DNA of 64,000 nt from Arbacia lixula. Lineage: Eukaryota > Echinodermata > Echinoidea > Arbacioida > Arbaciidae. The stretch lies in the NCBI GenBank assembly GCA_963669155.1, contig OZ022590.1:4154158-4218157 (forward strand), written 5' to 3'. Both the position numbers and the translations under genes were made by a program. The notes under the pieces were generated by a model that saw only the letters and a list, made by a program, of their open reading frames with translations, searched no databases and had not been told where the DNA came from. Position 1 is the first letter of the stretch, and every line of letters starts with the position of its first letter. Below, one piece after another: positions 25,263-35,570 of this stretch.

Positions 25263-25740
25263 GGGCGGGGGTGGGAGAAAGGGAAGGGGAGGGGGTAGGT
25301 ACAGGGTGAGAGGGGGAGAGAGAGATCAGAGTGAGTACAATATTGTGTTGAAATAGAGAGAGACATAATAAGATAGAGATGAGAGAGAGAAAGAAAGAGA
25401 GAGAGAGCATGTACAAAGACATTTGATGAATCTGCACAATAAACAGTGTGATGGGATGGGGTAGAAAAGAAACGACAAAGAAGGAGGATGAAGAGGATGA
25501 GCTAGAAGATAGAAAAACAGACGGAAAAAGGAAGAAGGAGAAAGGAAGATGATGGAGAAGAAAAAAAAAGAGGAAGAAGAAAAGATGGAGATGAAGAAGA
25601 AGACGAAATAGAGAAAGAAGAAAAGATGAAGAAGTGGAAAGAAGAAAGGGGTAGAGGAGGAGAAGGAGAAGAGGAGGAGAAGGGGAAGAGGAGAAGAGGT
25701 GATAGAGAAGAAGGAGGAGGAAGAAGGAGTTATCATGACG
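25212..25740. repeat. GT/GA microsatellite and purine-rich tract
   Basis: A (GT)n run is followed by (GA)n, then about 450 bp of irregular purine-rich DNA ('gaagaagaggaggag' style). The Ser/Leu/Phe-rich minus-strand frames across it are compositional artefacts. Confidence 0.9.
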
Positions 25741-25756
25741 CGGAGCGAGCAGCAGT

Positions 25757-26930
25757 GTGAACGTGCAATGCTTCATTGTGATGCGGAGTGAAGAAAAGGT
25801 CAGTGATCATGGTGGAGTTTGGAGTGACATTTATTTGCAGCAACTACGTGCAGACCTGCATGCTACACGAAGCAATTCGGATTTGTACCCTGAGGGAGCA
25901 AACCCCGATTTTGGGAGTTCACCTGACATGGGCTATTGTAAAAGGTTTTTGGGTATCAATGTGTTCGGAAGACCAGCCTGCACATTTTCTGCGTGTACTA
26001 CCTTTGCGATATGCTGGTGGAAAGCAATGGCAGCCATTTTTTCAAAATGGCCGCCGTGGAAAAATAGTGTTGACCACTATTTAAGATAATATTTGAATGG
26101 AACATTTTACCACATCATATGAGGCATCATATTAAAGTGGATAAAATTTCACACGAGATGATACCACATTTGTTGGGCTCGGTAGTGATTTTCATAACAA
26201 TTCGCGGCAAAGAATGTTTTTTTTTTATTTTACACTTTTCCCAAAGATGTTTAGAGCCTTAATATTGACCATTGGCCATTGATCATTGTGTATAACACCT
26301 GTCAATCCAGAAGCAACTGTCATCACATAGTGTCATTTACAATGCATGATGCTTCTGGCAGAAAAGAAGACGTGTGATGCACAATGAATATGGTTGCGTT
26401 CTATAGATTTTATGATACACACACATTTTTAGATCCAACTTTGTCCAAAACTGAAAATCACATTGAATATTTACAGGATTATTACAAGAAAAGGGATTGA
26501 TAAAATGTCTCAAAAACTGCTTCTAAAATTTGACATCCCTTGACTTAACGATACGGAATATTTCAGTTGTAACTTATTTTTGATTATTTTTCAAAAGTGT
26601 CAAAAGTGTTAATAACTAGTACTTTTATATATTCTTTTGATAATAAAAAAAATCCACTTTTAGCACATTAATGTATCTGCAACATTTCCCCTTTACAACA
26701 TTTTTTACCCCCATTACGTAGGTTATGACGTCAAACTGTGCAGCCAATCCGAGCCGAACATCCTCTATATCTGATGTGACGTCATCCACACTGAAATAAC
26801 CTTCGACCTAACTACTTGAGACGGAATGAAATGAGTGCGACAGCAACCCCCACTCTCCTCCGTCTTCTCCGAGATTAAGGCTGACCGCCGACCGGGCCCC
26901 GGGCCGGTGGTGCCGCGGTCATCCTTTACG
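25757..26930. other. Unassigned stretch upstream of the sulfotransferase
   Basis: Two overlapping plus frames (25757-26089 and 25788-26084) have no recognisable domain. The segment includes the widely dispersed 'ttcaaaatggccgccgtgg' motif, suggesting repeat-derived DNA. CpG density rises at 26870-26940, consistent with a gene start. Confidence 0.4.
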
Positions 26931-26933
26931 AGG

Positions 26934-26942
26934 ATGAAATGG
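26934..26942 (+). CDS. Candidate start exon of the sulfotransferase (Met-Lys-Trp)
   Basis: ATG AAA TGG ends exactly at a consensus donor (TGG|GTAAGT, 26943). It joins in phase 0 to the acceptor at 27650, giving a three-residue cytosolic tail before the signal anchor. The upstream CpG-rich DNA would be 5' UTR. Short cytosolic tails are normal for type II Golgi enzymes, but the pairing is inferred only from phase and signals. Confidence 0.4.
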
Positions 26943-26984
26943 GTAAGTTCACGTACTGGCGAGTGCGACGTCACATATGTGCAT

Positions 26985-27175
26985 GTTGTCAAGACAACTG
27001 GTTCTAAACTATGTGGAGAGAACATGCACCCATCGGTTATCACAGCGGAAACTAGCTCTCATTAGGAGTGCCTGACACTATAGCCCGCTAGACAAGTCAG
27101 ACCATCTCACTTAATGAGCGATGTTGCTCATAACCAGAAACCTGCATAAAAATGGATATGACCACAGTGTAGACC
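26985..27175 (+). mobile_element. Dispersed repeat in the sulfotransferase first intron
   Basis: Shares 'caactggttctaaacta', 'agtgcctgacactatagccc' and 'cccgctagacaa' with the inverse copy at 22650-22900. Confidence 0.6.
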
Positions 27176-27178
27176 AGC

Positions 27179-27318
27179 GGGGCATTTCAGGAAAGTTGTC
27201 AGCACTGACTAAATAGTCAGACAATTTCATTGGAATCATCGATTTTTATTGGCTGACAGGCACTAACCTGTGACTGTTACTATGCTAACTGTCATGACAA
27301 CTTTCATGAAATGCCCCC
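27179..27318. mobile_element. Short MITE with 'ggggcatttc' inverted ends (140 bp)
   Basis: Begins 'ggggcatttcaggaaagttg' and ends with the inverse 'caactttcatgaaatgcccc'. The interior matches 5747-5911. No gene. Confidence 0.75.
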
Positions 27319-27650
27319 CAGGGAAGAAAGTGATAAGTGTAGGTGGGTAAAAGGGAGTGGGTGAGGTTTTTTTTTTAAAGCTTTTACATGTATGGTATAT
27401 GAATGTTTCGCCTTTTGCCCTGGCCAACATCAGATTTTCCGGTGCTTGTTTGGCATTTTGAATCTGAATAGATCGAAAAATACGAAGGTTTATATTAAGA
27501 GTTTGAACAACAAGTCAATCTCATATTTTTCTTTTATTTTTACCAAGATGGAATTGTCATAAAGACGTACAACAATCCTAAAGGTATGAATGGCATGATA
27601 ATGCCATGTGTCGGTTAAACTCTGCTTGTATTTCCTTGTCTTATATCCAG

Positions 27651-27841
27651 CGCAACATATTCAGTTTCATCTGTGCAGTAAGCACGGGCCTCTTAATGAC
27701 GTATATGACTCAGCTGTATCGCCCAAGTCACATTCCTCATATCATCAACAACGCACCTGACACTCCGGTTCGAAAATCGTGGCCTCCAGCCGCTTGGTGG
27801 CGCTCTAAATCACCAACGTCACAGCTGGGAGGTCCCCCGAG
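27651..27841 (+). CDS. Sulfotransferase exon: signal anchor and stem
   Basis: The acceptor 'ttatatccag' precedes 27651, and the donor GAG|GTATGT sits at 27842 (phase 2). It encodes 63 codons: RNIFSFICAVSTGLLMTYM as membrane anchor, then a polar stem. The last two bases AG join the first base C of the next exon to make serine, supporting the splice. Confidence 0.75.
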
Positions 27842-30004
27842 GTATGTTATTATAATGAGTGTGAACATAAAGTGCAAAAGATTTACGAGAAGGGGGACAT
27901 AAAAGCTGTGAAATGACTGAAACGATCGGGGAATACCAACTCAATATCAGTTATTAAGAACAAACCATTCACCTCACTGGGTATATGCCTAAAATTTATA
28001 TTTACAAGAAAACCCTTTTACTCGCCAAATGGGATTTAAACCTGCCATCTACTGCTTACCGGGCATCGACTTGAAAAATAAATCATGACAAAAAATATTG
28101 GAATCAGAATGATTTGAGCCTGCAATCTACTGCTTATCGTACGCAGTATAGATGAAGGTCAAATCCTTCTGGTTCCAAGATTTTTTTCTGACTCGTTTGT
28201 CATTATATCCTTACTATTACTGAGTGTGTGCCTAGAAAATTTATTCTCAAAATGGAAATTACCCTAGAAAACCCTTTCACTATAAAAATAATGATACTGA
28301 TTACGCGTTAACTGTTTACGAAAAGCCACTATAGTAAAATATTTAATTACAATGATTTATCTTTTCTAAATTTCTTTCAGCAATTCTTCAGCCACTCTGG
28401 TCACCCCATCCTCCGTTCCAGAGAACGTCACTGGTGACGTCATCCCACCCATCGCCTTTGAGATCAACTCGACCGATACCAGCGTTGAAGAGAACATCGT
28501 GTTCAAGAGCAGCAGCAACAATTCGACGACATGCGTCCCCCACGAGAACGTCGTGTTCATCAAGACTCACAAGACCGGAAGTACGAGCCTGAGCCACATC
28601 GTCAACCGCTACGGCTTCGCCCATAACCTGTCGTTCGTCTTCAACCGCTTCAGCCCCAGCAACGGTCACCTGGTGTACCTTCCGCTGACCGCTACGAGCC
28701 CTCGCACCCACTTTCTGCCGCCCATCGGGGTCAAACCTGCAGACTACTCCAAGTACAAGTACAACATGCTGGCCGTGCACGTGCGCTACTCCCGCAAGGC
28801 CATGGACACCTTTATGAAGCCAAACACCTTCTACATCTCCGTGATCAGGGACCCCGGCACGCAGTTCGAGTCTGCCTTCACGCACTTTCAGCTGGACGAC
28901 TCCTTCCCGGCACTGGAGAAGCGGAAGTACAGCACGATGCAGTCGCGCCTCACACAGTTCTTCACCAATCCCAACTTCTATCGGAAGCGGCTCAAGATGA
29001 TGCGTTGGGAGGGCAAGATGGGGTTAAGATGGTACTACGCCAAGAACAACCAGATATTCGATCTAGGGCTGGACCATGTTTATCACGCAGATACAACCAA
29101 AGTAAAGGAATACATCAAAAAGCTTGATCGCGAGTTTAAGTTGATACTAATTACAGAGTATTTCGAGGAGTCTTTAGTCGTCATGAAGAAGTTATTTTGT
29201 TGGACTACGGAGGATATTCTGTTCGTAGCCAAAAACGTTCGTCCGAACCCTGCCAACATTCCAGAAACTCTCCGCGGCAAGATGAGAGCGTGGAACGAGG
29301 TTGACACGCAGCTCTACGATCACTTCAACCGCACGTTGTGGTTAAGAATCCAGGAGTACGGCCCTGCCTTTGAAGAAGACCTCGCGCAATTCCGCCAGCG
29401 ACTCAAGGCGACCTTTGATGATTGCGTCGGCGGGACGGAGGTGAAGGCGCAAGGTCATTACTTCCACTGGATTGAGTACAAACCGCGCAGCGATTCATCC
29501 AAGCTCTGCGCCCAGATCGCCGAGTCTAAGAAGGCGCTGTTCGCCGCTATTTGGCGGAGGCAGCAGCTCCCCAAGACAATGAGAGACCAACCGCCAGTGA
29601 TGATGAACGGCCCGATAAACATGCCGCGCTTTCATCGGTACCCACCGGCAGCCTTTATGCTGGCACGGCCAAGAGCACCACCTCGCCCCATCAAACCGCC
29701 CTTCAAGTCGCCTGTCAAACCAATCCCAAAGCCAGGGAGCAAGCCGGCCGCGCCCAAACCACCACCCGGTATCGCCGCCGCAAAGAAGCCGTTACCACCG
29801 CAACAACAGAAGGTGGTCAAGCACGTGGCGGCACATGACCAATCAAAATCGCATCCTGCAGATAGTAGACTGGATGACGTGTCGAGTAGCGTGATCGTCA
29901 TACACGGACCCGTGGCGCCAAAGCCAGTTAAAAGCACAAATCAAAACGATACTTCAACTGGAACCAGAGTTAAGGCGGTCATGACCTATAAAAAGAATTC
30001 GTAG
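27651..30004 (+). CDS. Galactose-3-O-sulfotransferase-like Golgi enzyme
   Basis: Joined from 27651-27841 and 28381-30004, with a candidate start exon at 26934-26942. Together they encode about 607 residues. Enzymes of this family transfer sulfate from PAPS to C3 of galactose on glycolipids and glycans in the Golgi lumen. Visible features in order: a signal anchor (FSFICAVSTGLLMTYM); a luminal stem with several N-glycosylation sequons; a 5'-phosphosulfate loop (FIKTHKTGSTSL); a 3'-phosphate loop (SVIRDPGTQFESAF); and the family-like FNRTLWLRIQEYG and a later HWIEYK. The catalytic part is of family length. About 130 further residues form a basic, proline-rich tail (PPRPIKPPFKSPVKPIPKP and similar) that I do not know from vertebrate members, which are roughly 400-490 residues. 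The specific substrate cannot be told. Family assignment is firm, orthology is not. Confidence 0.88.
27842..28380 (+). other. Sulfotransferase intron with a decayed internal duplication
   Basis: A degenerate two-copy repeat can be seen: 'ctgccatctactgctta' against 'ctgcaatctactgctta', and 'aagaaaaccctttta' against 'tagaaaaccctttca'. No other feature. Confidence 0.5.
28381..30004 (+). CDS. Sulfotransferase exon: catalytic domain and tail
   Basis: The acceptor 'tttctttcag' ends at 28380, and 540 codons run to the TAG at 30002-30004. It holds the whole catalytic domain in one exon, with both PAPS-binding loops, plus the C-terminal proline/lysine-rich tail. GC content is clearly higher than in the flanks. 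Open frames on the minus strand here (28388-28885, 29632-29937) are shadows. Confidence 0.9.
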
Positions 30005-30086
30005 CACACAGTGCAGTTTGATGGAACCACCTTTTATAAAAAGAATTCGTAGCACACAGTGCAGTTTGATGGAACCACCTTTTATA
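29985..30086. repeat. ~48 bp tandem duplication across the stop codon
   Basis: The block 'tataaaaagaattcgtagca' continuing to 'gatggaaccacctttt' occurs twice in a row with no differences seen. The first copy holds the stop codon of the sulfotransferase, so the 3' UTR begins with a repeat of the last codons. Confidence 0.9.
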
Positions 30087-30089
30087 GGA

Positions 30090-31770
30090 TTTTTAACGAC
30101 AAAGAACCACGCCGAACGAAGTGTGTGTGAAAGGAATTTGCAAGTTTAGAAAACAAAATAATTTTGATACAGAATTGCGGAAAAGTGCTTCGGATCTGAT
30201 CTGCGACTTTGGAATATGATCGCAAAAGTCTGATGGAGTAATTTGATGATAAGTAGGCTCCATCCGAAGCCTACACGGTACTCTCGTTTACTGGTGTTAT
30301 TATGGCTCCACCAAGAGTGTGTTGGAGGCATCGGGTTTTCCGGTTGACCCAATAAGTTGTATAGAATAAGCCCGGAGTGAAATCAGATTGGGATAAAGAT
30401 TCACAGAAATATGCTAAAAACAAGAAATCAAGAAATGCAATGTTATTTTAAGGAAACAAGGTATACAATATGTACGTGTTAATGGAACACTTTATGGAGA
30501 TAGAATGATGTGATTTCAGGTCAAATCCCTCATAATTATGTTAACTCCTTCTTTGGTAGACTCCATACTGAACTATGGGAATAATGTTTATTAGCACATT
30601 AAACATATATACCCCAATGGCGCTTAAAGAATTAAAGGGAAAAAGTAATCAAATTTTGGCCCAAATTGCCGAATATAGTGTAATGCCCCCAAATCTATGT
30701 TTCCACAAAACAGTATAAGTATGCAAATACCATTATCAAATTTCCACCAAACGTGATTAAAAATTGGACCCCTTCACGGAGAAAAACTCATGAAATACGA
30801 GGCAAATCTTGTACAGGTCATGTGTCAAAGAACTTTGCAAAAAATGGGGGAAATATCAATATTTCATAATACATAGTAAGCCAATGATTCAGTATCAAAC
30901 AAAAGTTGGTCGAAGATGACTAGTACATGGTGATACACTGATGATATTTGATACCGTATCATCAAATATTTAACCAACCATGAAAATGCAGTTTTGAGGT
31001 AAAATCGATAGCAGACCAAAGGTCGAAAGTCATTGATGAAATAATCTATACATCCATCACTGACCAGTTTTCCATCAAACGCCGATGGGCATCACATCAA
31101 AACTCTGTTTTATGAGCATAGAAGATTATCAATACAGGTAATTAAATCAGATGTAGCTAACAGAGGTATATTTATCGACTGCGTGCAGTCCAATCGCCTG
31201 AGATCAGGAGTGCTATTCTGAAAGAAACAGAGTTAAAAAAAAACTGTGAGCGAACTCAGTTGGTATTCTGAAAATCTGACTCATGTCCAAAACAATAGAC
31301 GCCAATTGGCCAATCTCAGTTATGTATTGAAGAAGAAATACGTCGAATTGTAAGTTAAAACCTTTAAATTCGTATTCAGAAAACCACCCAAGAATTGTAG
31401 CATTACAACTCACTGTAGTATTTATATTCCACATCATGTTGCGTAGAGTGTATAGTTGCGTTGCCCGGGTTCTGCCGCAATGTTGTATGTTGTAATTGGT
31501 GTCGGGATCAACTGTGCATGGACATCAGTGTTGCTGTTGTGTAAGTCTATCGAGGACTTGGAACCACAATATGTATGATAGTTTGACGTACATATATTTG
31601 TTGCTAGAATCTTACAGCTCAACCATAAATTGGTGATGGTTTCTCCATAATAGCTCCGGATCTACATGTTTGGTTCTCCGGTTCTCTGATTCTAAACTTT
31701 TTGATATCTATTGTTTATACTTCTGGCTCTGTAATAAGATACGAGTCAATAATTGTAGTGCAATTCCTTA
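30090..31770. other. Sulfotransferase 3' flank, no further gene
   Basis: AT-rich. No clear canonical polyadenylation signal was seen close to the stop. No convincing open frame or element is recognised. Confidence 0.45.
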
Positions 31771-31771
31771 A

Positions 31772-32242
31772 AGTGATACTTAACCCTGATTTTTTTTTAT
31801 TTCAACAAAGGACAAATGAAAGAAACATGTAAGTGAACATTTGATGAAAATCCGTCAAAGTATAACAACAAATATGATTTTTTAAAACTCACGTGCGAAG
31901 TACTCTCCTATATGTGTACATTTTTTGTTGTTTAAAATTTGCAAGTTCTTAAAAAGATATGTATCCTTTGACCTGTGTATTTGATACATCATTAGAATTA
32001 CGTTTTTACACACACCTGTATGAAAACAAGTTCCGTTGTCAAAAACTGAAAAAGAGCAATTTATGGAATTATTTTGTACACAGCATATGGGAGAGCACCT
32101 CGCACGTGATGTCACAAAATTGAAACTTCAAAACATATCTTTCCTATCTTTGACGGAATTTTTAGTCAAACCTTCACTTACATGTTTCTTTCACGTTTCT
32201 GCTTTTACTGAAATCATCTTATTTTCAGGGTGAACTATCCCT
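31772..32242. mobile_element. Palindromic 'gtgaacttcccc' TTAA MITE, degenerate copy (471 bp)
   Basis: Flanked by TTAA at 31768-31771 and 32243-32246. The right end reads 'cagggtgaactatccct', and the interior has 'gagagcacctcgcacgtgat'. More diverged than 22950-23451. Confidence 0.8.
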
Positions 32243-32439
32243 TTAAGAGGGGCAGTTTCTTGGATGTATAATGACTCATACACCAGGCTACAATGGTTTA
32301 TTGTCTCTTGCATGTTTTCACAGAAATTGGACGCTCCTACGTGCGTCACAGTTCGAGTAAGAGTCTGTAAGAGTAAGGGATCATAAACTTCAGGGTCGCC
32401 GTTCTGGAATTGCATTAAAGACAAGCCAATGAAGGTAGC

Positions 32440-32910
32440 CCTGTTACATAGGTCAAACAATTGTAATAAATACGGAAAATGGAAGAAAATTCTATTTAAG
32501 AACTTCCCTCCCAAGAATACAAGTGGAAACTGATTTCAAGCGGAATTATAGCGATCGCTAGATTTCAAGGATATTTTGGACGGGTCGTCAAAAACCTCCC
32601 GTTGTTTATAGCCTAGAAACCCGAGACCGCTGTCCGCTATGGTTCGTACTACATTGTTTACGTTCAATGCGAGTAGTGCCCGCTGCCTGACGCATCGTGC
32701 ACTGACCGGGGAAATACGATTATGAATGTACATGATGTAGACGCTACGTTTCAAACGTGAACAAGGATAATTGTTCACATAAAGTTCGTGAAACTATGAC
32801 TATGCGTATTTTTTAAAATCACGTTATCACTTGGGTATAATGCTGATTCCTCATAGTTGCATGATTTTTTTCAAAATGAACACCCTGTCTTTAAATAAAT
32901 TTCTTTTAAA
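32440..32910 (+). mobile_element. Dispersed repeat, third copy (see 5190 and 6010)
   Basis: Shares 'tacggaaaatggaagaaaat', 'acgggtcgtc', 'cccgagaccgc' and a terminal 'acaccctgtcttta' with the copies near 5-6 kb. Confidence 0.55.
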
Positions 32911-33637
32911 GAGGGGCAGTTGATTTAGGGCGGGCAAGAGGTAAAAGGACTCATCATTATTATAACACTATACAAGGATGCGCAAGAACAAAAGCAACAA
33001 TTGTGTAAATCGTTGCTATAATGCGTTGCCAAATAGTGGTTTTGCGATTATTATGTATGATGTTCGAAATTGTACACACATGTATAAACAAAATGTATTT
33101 TTATATGACCTCTCAGAGTTGTGTCTTTCTATGTCATTCAAGTTGCAATTCAGCACTGCAGAATTTAATCTGTGTGACCAAATTGCCAAAATGTGGTATT
33201 TTTTTTAATTTGCAGAACTGACAAATCCCATGTAAATAATGTAAAAAATCGTGTACGGGATTAGAGATATTTACGAGTTTTGGGTTCTTAGGAAGACAAC
33301 TCATTTTCAACGTGATCTATTTATTTCATAGTGCATTGTGTGTGTATACTTTAAACTGACAAGGGTGTGTAACTCAACATCACCAGTTTAATTAATACGT
33401 GAAATGAAATACATGTATAAATTTATAATCGTGTAAATCTTGTATAGAAAACACTATGATCATCGCCGAGTATGAAGAAATAGCCACTGAATAAAACTAG
33501 ATAAATTCTATCACTTGAAATTGGACTGAATTCCCTTTAATATTCATGCTTATCACTCGTGATCGTGTAATACTGAGCGACGTTTTTTTTTTTTTTTTTT
33601 TTTGCGAGGAGATTGTGAAGGAATATCTCCCTAAAAT

Positions 33638-33700
33638 GCATGGGCGGAAATCGCTCCCCGAAGGTGGAGGGGACATGTTTTTCCTCAAGAAGTAGCTGAG

Positions 33701-33734
<34 letters not shown>

Positions 33735-33868
33735 CGAAAAAAAATTAATCCGCCCAGTCTCGTGAAGGTACGCGACCGAAAATAGTGTGGGGGGGACATT
33801 TGATATTGTGTCCCCCCCCCCCTTCGAAATGGTGGGGAGGACGCGTCCCCCCGGGATTTCCGCCCATG
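33638..33868. mobile_element. MITE with 'atgggcggaaat' ends and a ~30 G run
   Basis: The inverted ends 'atgggcggaaat' and 'atttccgcccat' enclose a G-rich interior with a homopolymer of about 30 G near 33703-33732 and a C run near 33813. The minus-strand frame 33497-33979 across it is an artefact. Homopolymer length is likely uncertain in the assembly. Confidence 0.65.
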
Positions 33869-33962
33869 GCTACCCGGTACGGTATGGTGGCCAGCTGTGT
33901 GTACCGTATAGGGAGATCGAGAGGAAGTAAGAGTAATATGTAGTAGGGGAGAAAGTAAGAGA

Positions 33963-34640
33963 GATACACTGAACTCCAAAAGTTAAGGAACACCTGCATT
34001 CAGTGTATAATTGGTATTCAGGCTCATAGCATAGTTCAATTAAGTTTCGTTTTAAAGTGAATAGTATATAAGAATGTACATTTTATCCTTGATTCAAACG
34101 AAGCTATACTCTATTAAATGGCTGCCTACCAGTCAATATGGCATTTTCTCAAAATGCTAACCTTTTTATTACATTCGCGTAATCTAGATATCCAGAGCTT
34201 TTCACCATTATACAGGGTTAAATGCGTAACTTCATTCATTTTTCCTTTTCCTAGTTAGAAGTCAAACACGCAAATAAAATTAAACGATATTTAGTGTTTA
34301 ACTTGTATGGAAACCTCTTTTTTTTTATTCAAAAACATAAATGACAAGAAAGGGGATTGAAATCTGTAGACTGGGGCGGCCAATCCATGATTGCCAGGAC
34401 TTGTGTCTCTTCCGTTTTCTTCAAGTAGTCTTTGCATATTCTTTGAATAGTCGTGACGTGTGCTTTGGGTCATTGTTCTACTGGAAAACGAAACCCTCCT
34501 CCGATCAGGCGTTTCCCTGAAGGGAAGGCCTTCCGCTGTAGGATTGAATGATAGCCTTGCTGGTTGAGGATACCCTCTACTCTGTGCAAATAAGAAAGAT
34601 TGGATGATATCAGAGATCAGGATCATGTTGCAGATAGGTT
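33963..34640 (-). pseudogene. Broken Tc1/mariner transposon
   Basis: The left end has a Tc1-like terminal motif ('acactgaactccaaaagtta'). On the minus strand at about 34600-34340, in shifting frames, I read 'GYHSILQRKA', 'SGKRLIGGGFVFQ', 'NNDPKHTSRLFKEY' and 'DWPPQSTDFNP'. These match the C-terminal half of Tc1 transposases (the second catalytic Asp in the NDPKHTS motif, then WPPQSPDLNP). Frames are broken and the N-terminal half is not seen, so the element is inactive. Confidence 0.8.
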
Positions 34641-35130
34641 TTCTCGGTAGCTACCATTGATGGTAAGGTAGAATTTAAAACCTATATGCAACATGCTCCA
34701 GGAAAGTGTAGAAAATCAACGGACAAAAAACCGGGCAGAAAAGTAATAAGAAGAGGAATATGGAATAATGAAAAACGGAACAACAAAGATGATAAGGCTC
34801 TGGATGATTGTTGTCATCAAAGATAGAAGGAAAACAACAATTAAAGTCAATATTTCAACAACAAAAAAATAAAAGGTTAAGCGATGGTTGCCAGGAGTTC
34901 AGGTGTCGTGACTTCGGGCTCATCACCCTTTACCGACTACCATTAGTTCCCTTCTGGTATGGCGACCGGCCCATCGCGTATCCCTTCCTACCTCCTAAAA
35001 ACTATAGCCTATAAGAACTATAGACTCTAACCCTTTAGGGGAGGAACAAGGGCGATCCCAATGCCTTTGCCGGGCCATCCGACAATCCTTGAACCTTGGC
35101 TTTGCAACCTTGGAGTTAGCGGGTTTCGAA

Positions 35131-35330
35131 NNNNNNNNNNNNNNNNNNNNNNNNNNNNNNNNNNNNNNNNNNNNNNNNNNNNNNNNNNNNNNNNNNNNNN
35201 NNNNNNNNNNNNNNNNNNNNNNNNNNNNNNNNNNNNNNNNNNNNNNNNNNNNNNNNNNNNNNNNNNNNNNNNNNNNNNNNNNNNNNNNNNNNNNNNNNNN
35301 NNNNNNNNNNNNNNNNNNNNNNNNNNNNNN
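35131..35330. other. Assembly gap (200 N)
   Basis: Exactly 200 unknown bases, probably a gap of conventional length rather than measured size. It cuts into the palindromic MITE whose right part resumes at 35331. Frames reported across it are not real. Confidence 0.99.
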
Positions 35331-35566
35331 TGAGCAACCTTCTCAGCAATGGTTTTAAATTCATGTACAGTGTATTGTCCATTTCAGAAACTTGCTGGAA
35401 GATATCTACCCTCAAATGATCCACACTTGGAGTAATTAGTGATTAAATAACTTTCAGCAAGTTTCTGAAATGGACAATACATGAGTTTAAGACCATTGGC
35501 AAGAAGATTGCTCGCGATCACCTTTTTGAAGGCTTCTTGTCTTCCCAGTACAGTATATTATTCCCT
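35331..35566. mobile_element. Palindromic TTAA MITE, copy 3 (left end in gap)
   Basis: Same family as 15865-16229. The right end 'cagtatattattccct' is followed by TTAA (35567-35570). The central axis is deleted, leaving the arms joined at 'gtgattaaataactttcagc'. Confidence 0.75.
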
Positions 35567-35570
35567 TTAA

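Noticed and set aside
25079..25776. Minus-strand frames of 95-204 residues rich in Ser, Leu and Phe
   Set aside because: Compositional artefact of a purine-rich plus strand.
26835..27065. 76-residue frame proposed as the sulfotransferase N-terminus
   Set aside because: It reads into a dispersed repeat and does not join in frame to the anchor exon; the Met-Lys-Trp start fits better.
28388..28885. 165-residue minus-strand frame
   Set aside because: Shadow of the sulfotransferase catalytic exon.
33497..33999. 84- and 160-residue minus-strand frames
   Set aside because: They run through a MITE with G and T homopolymers.
35061..35424. Open frames across the N block
   Set aside because: Unknown bases cannot contain stops, so these frames are meaningless.
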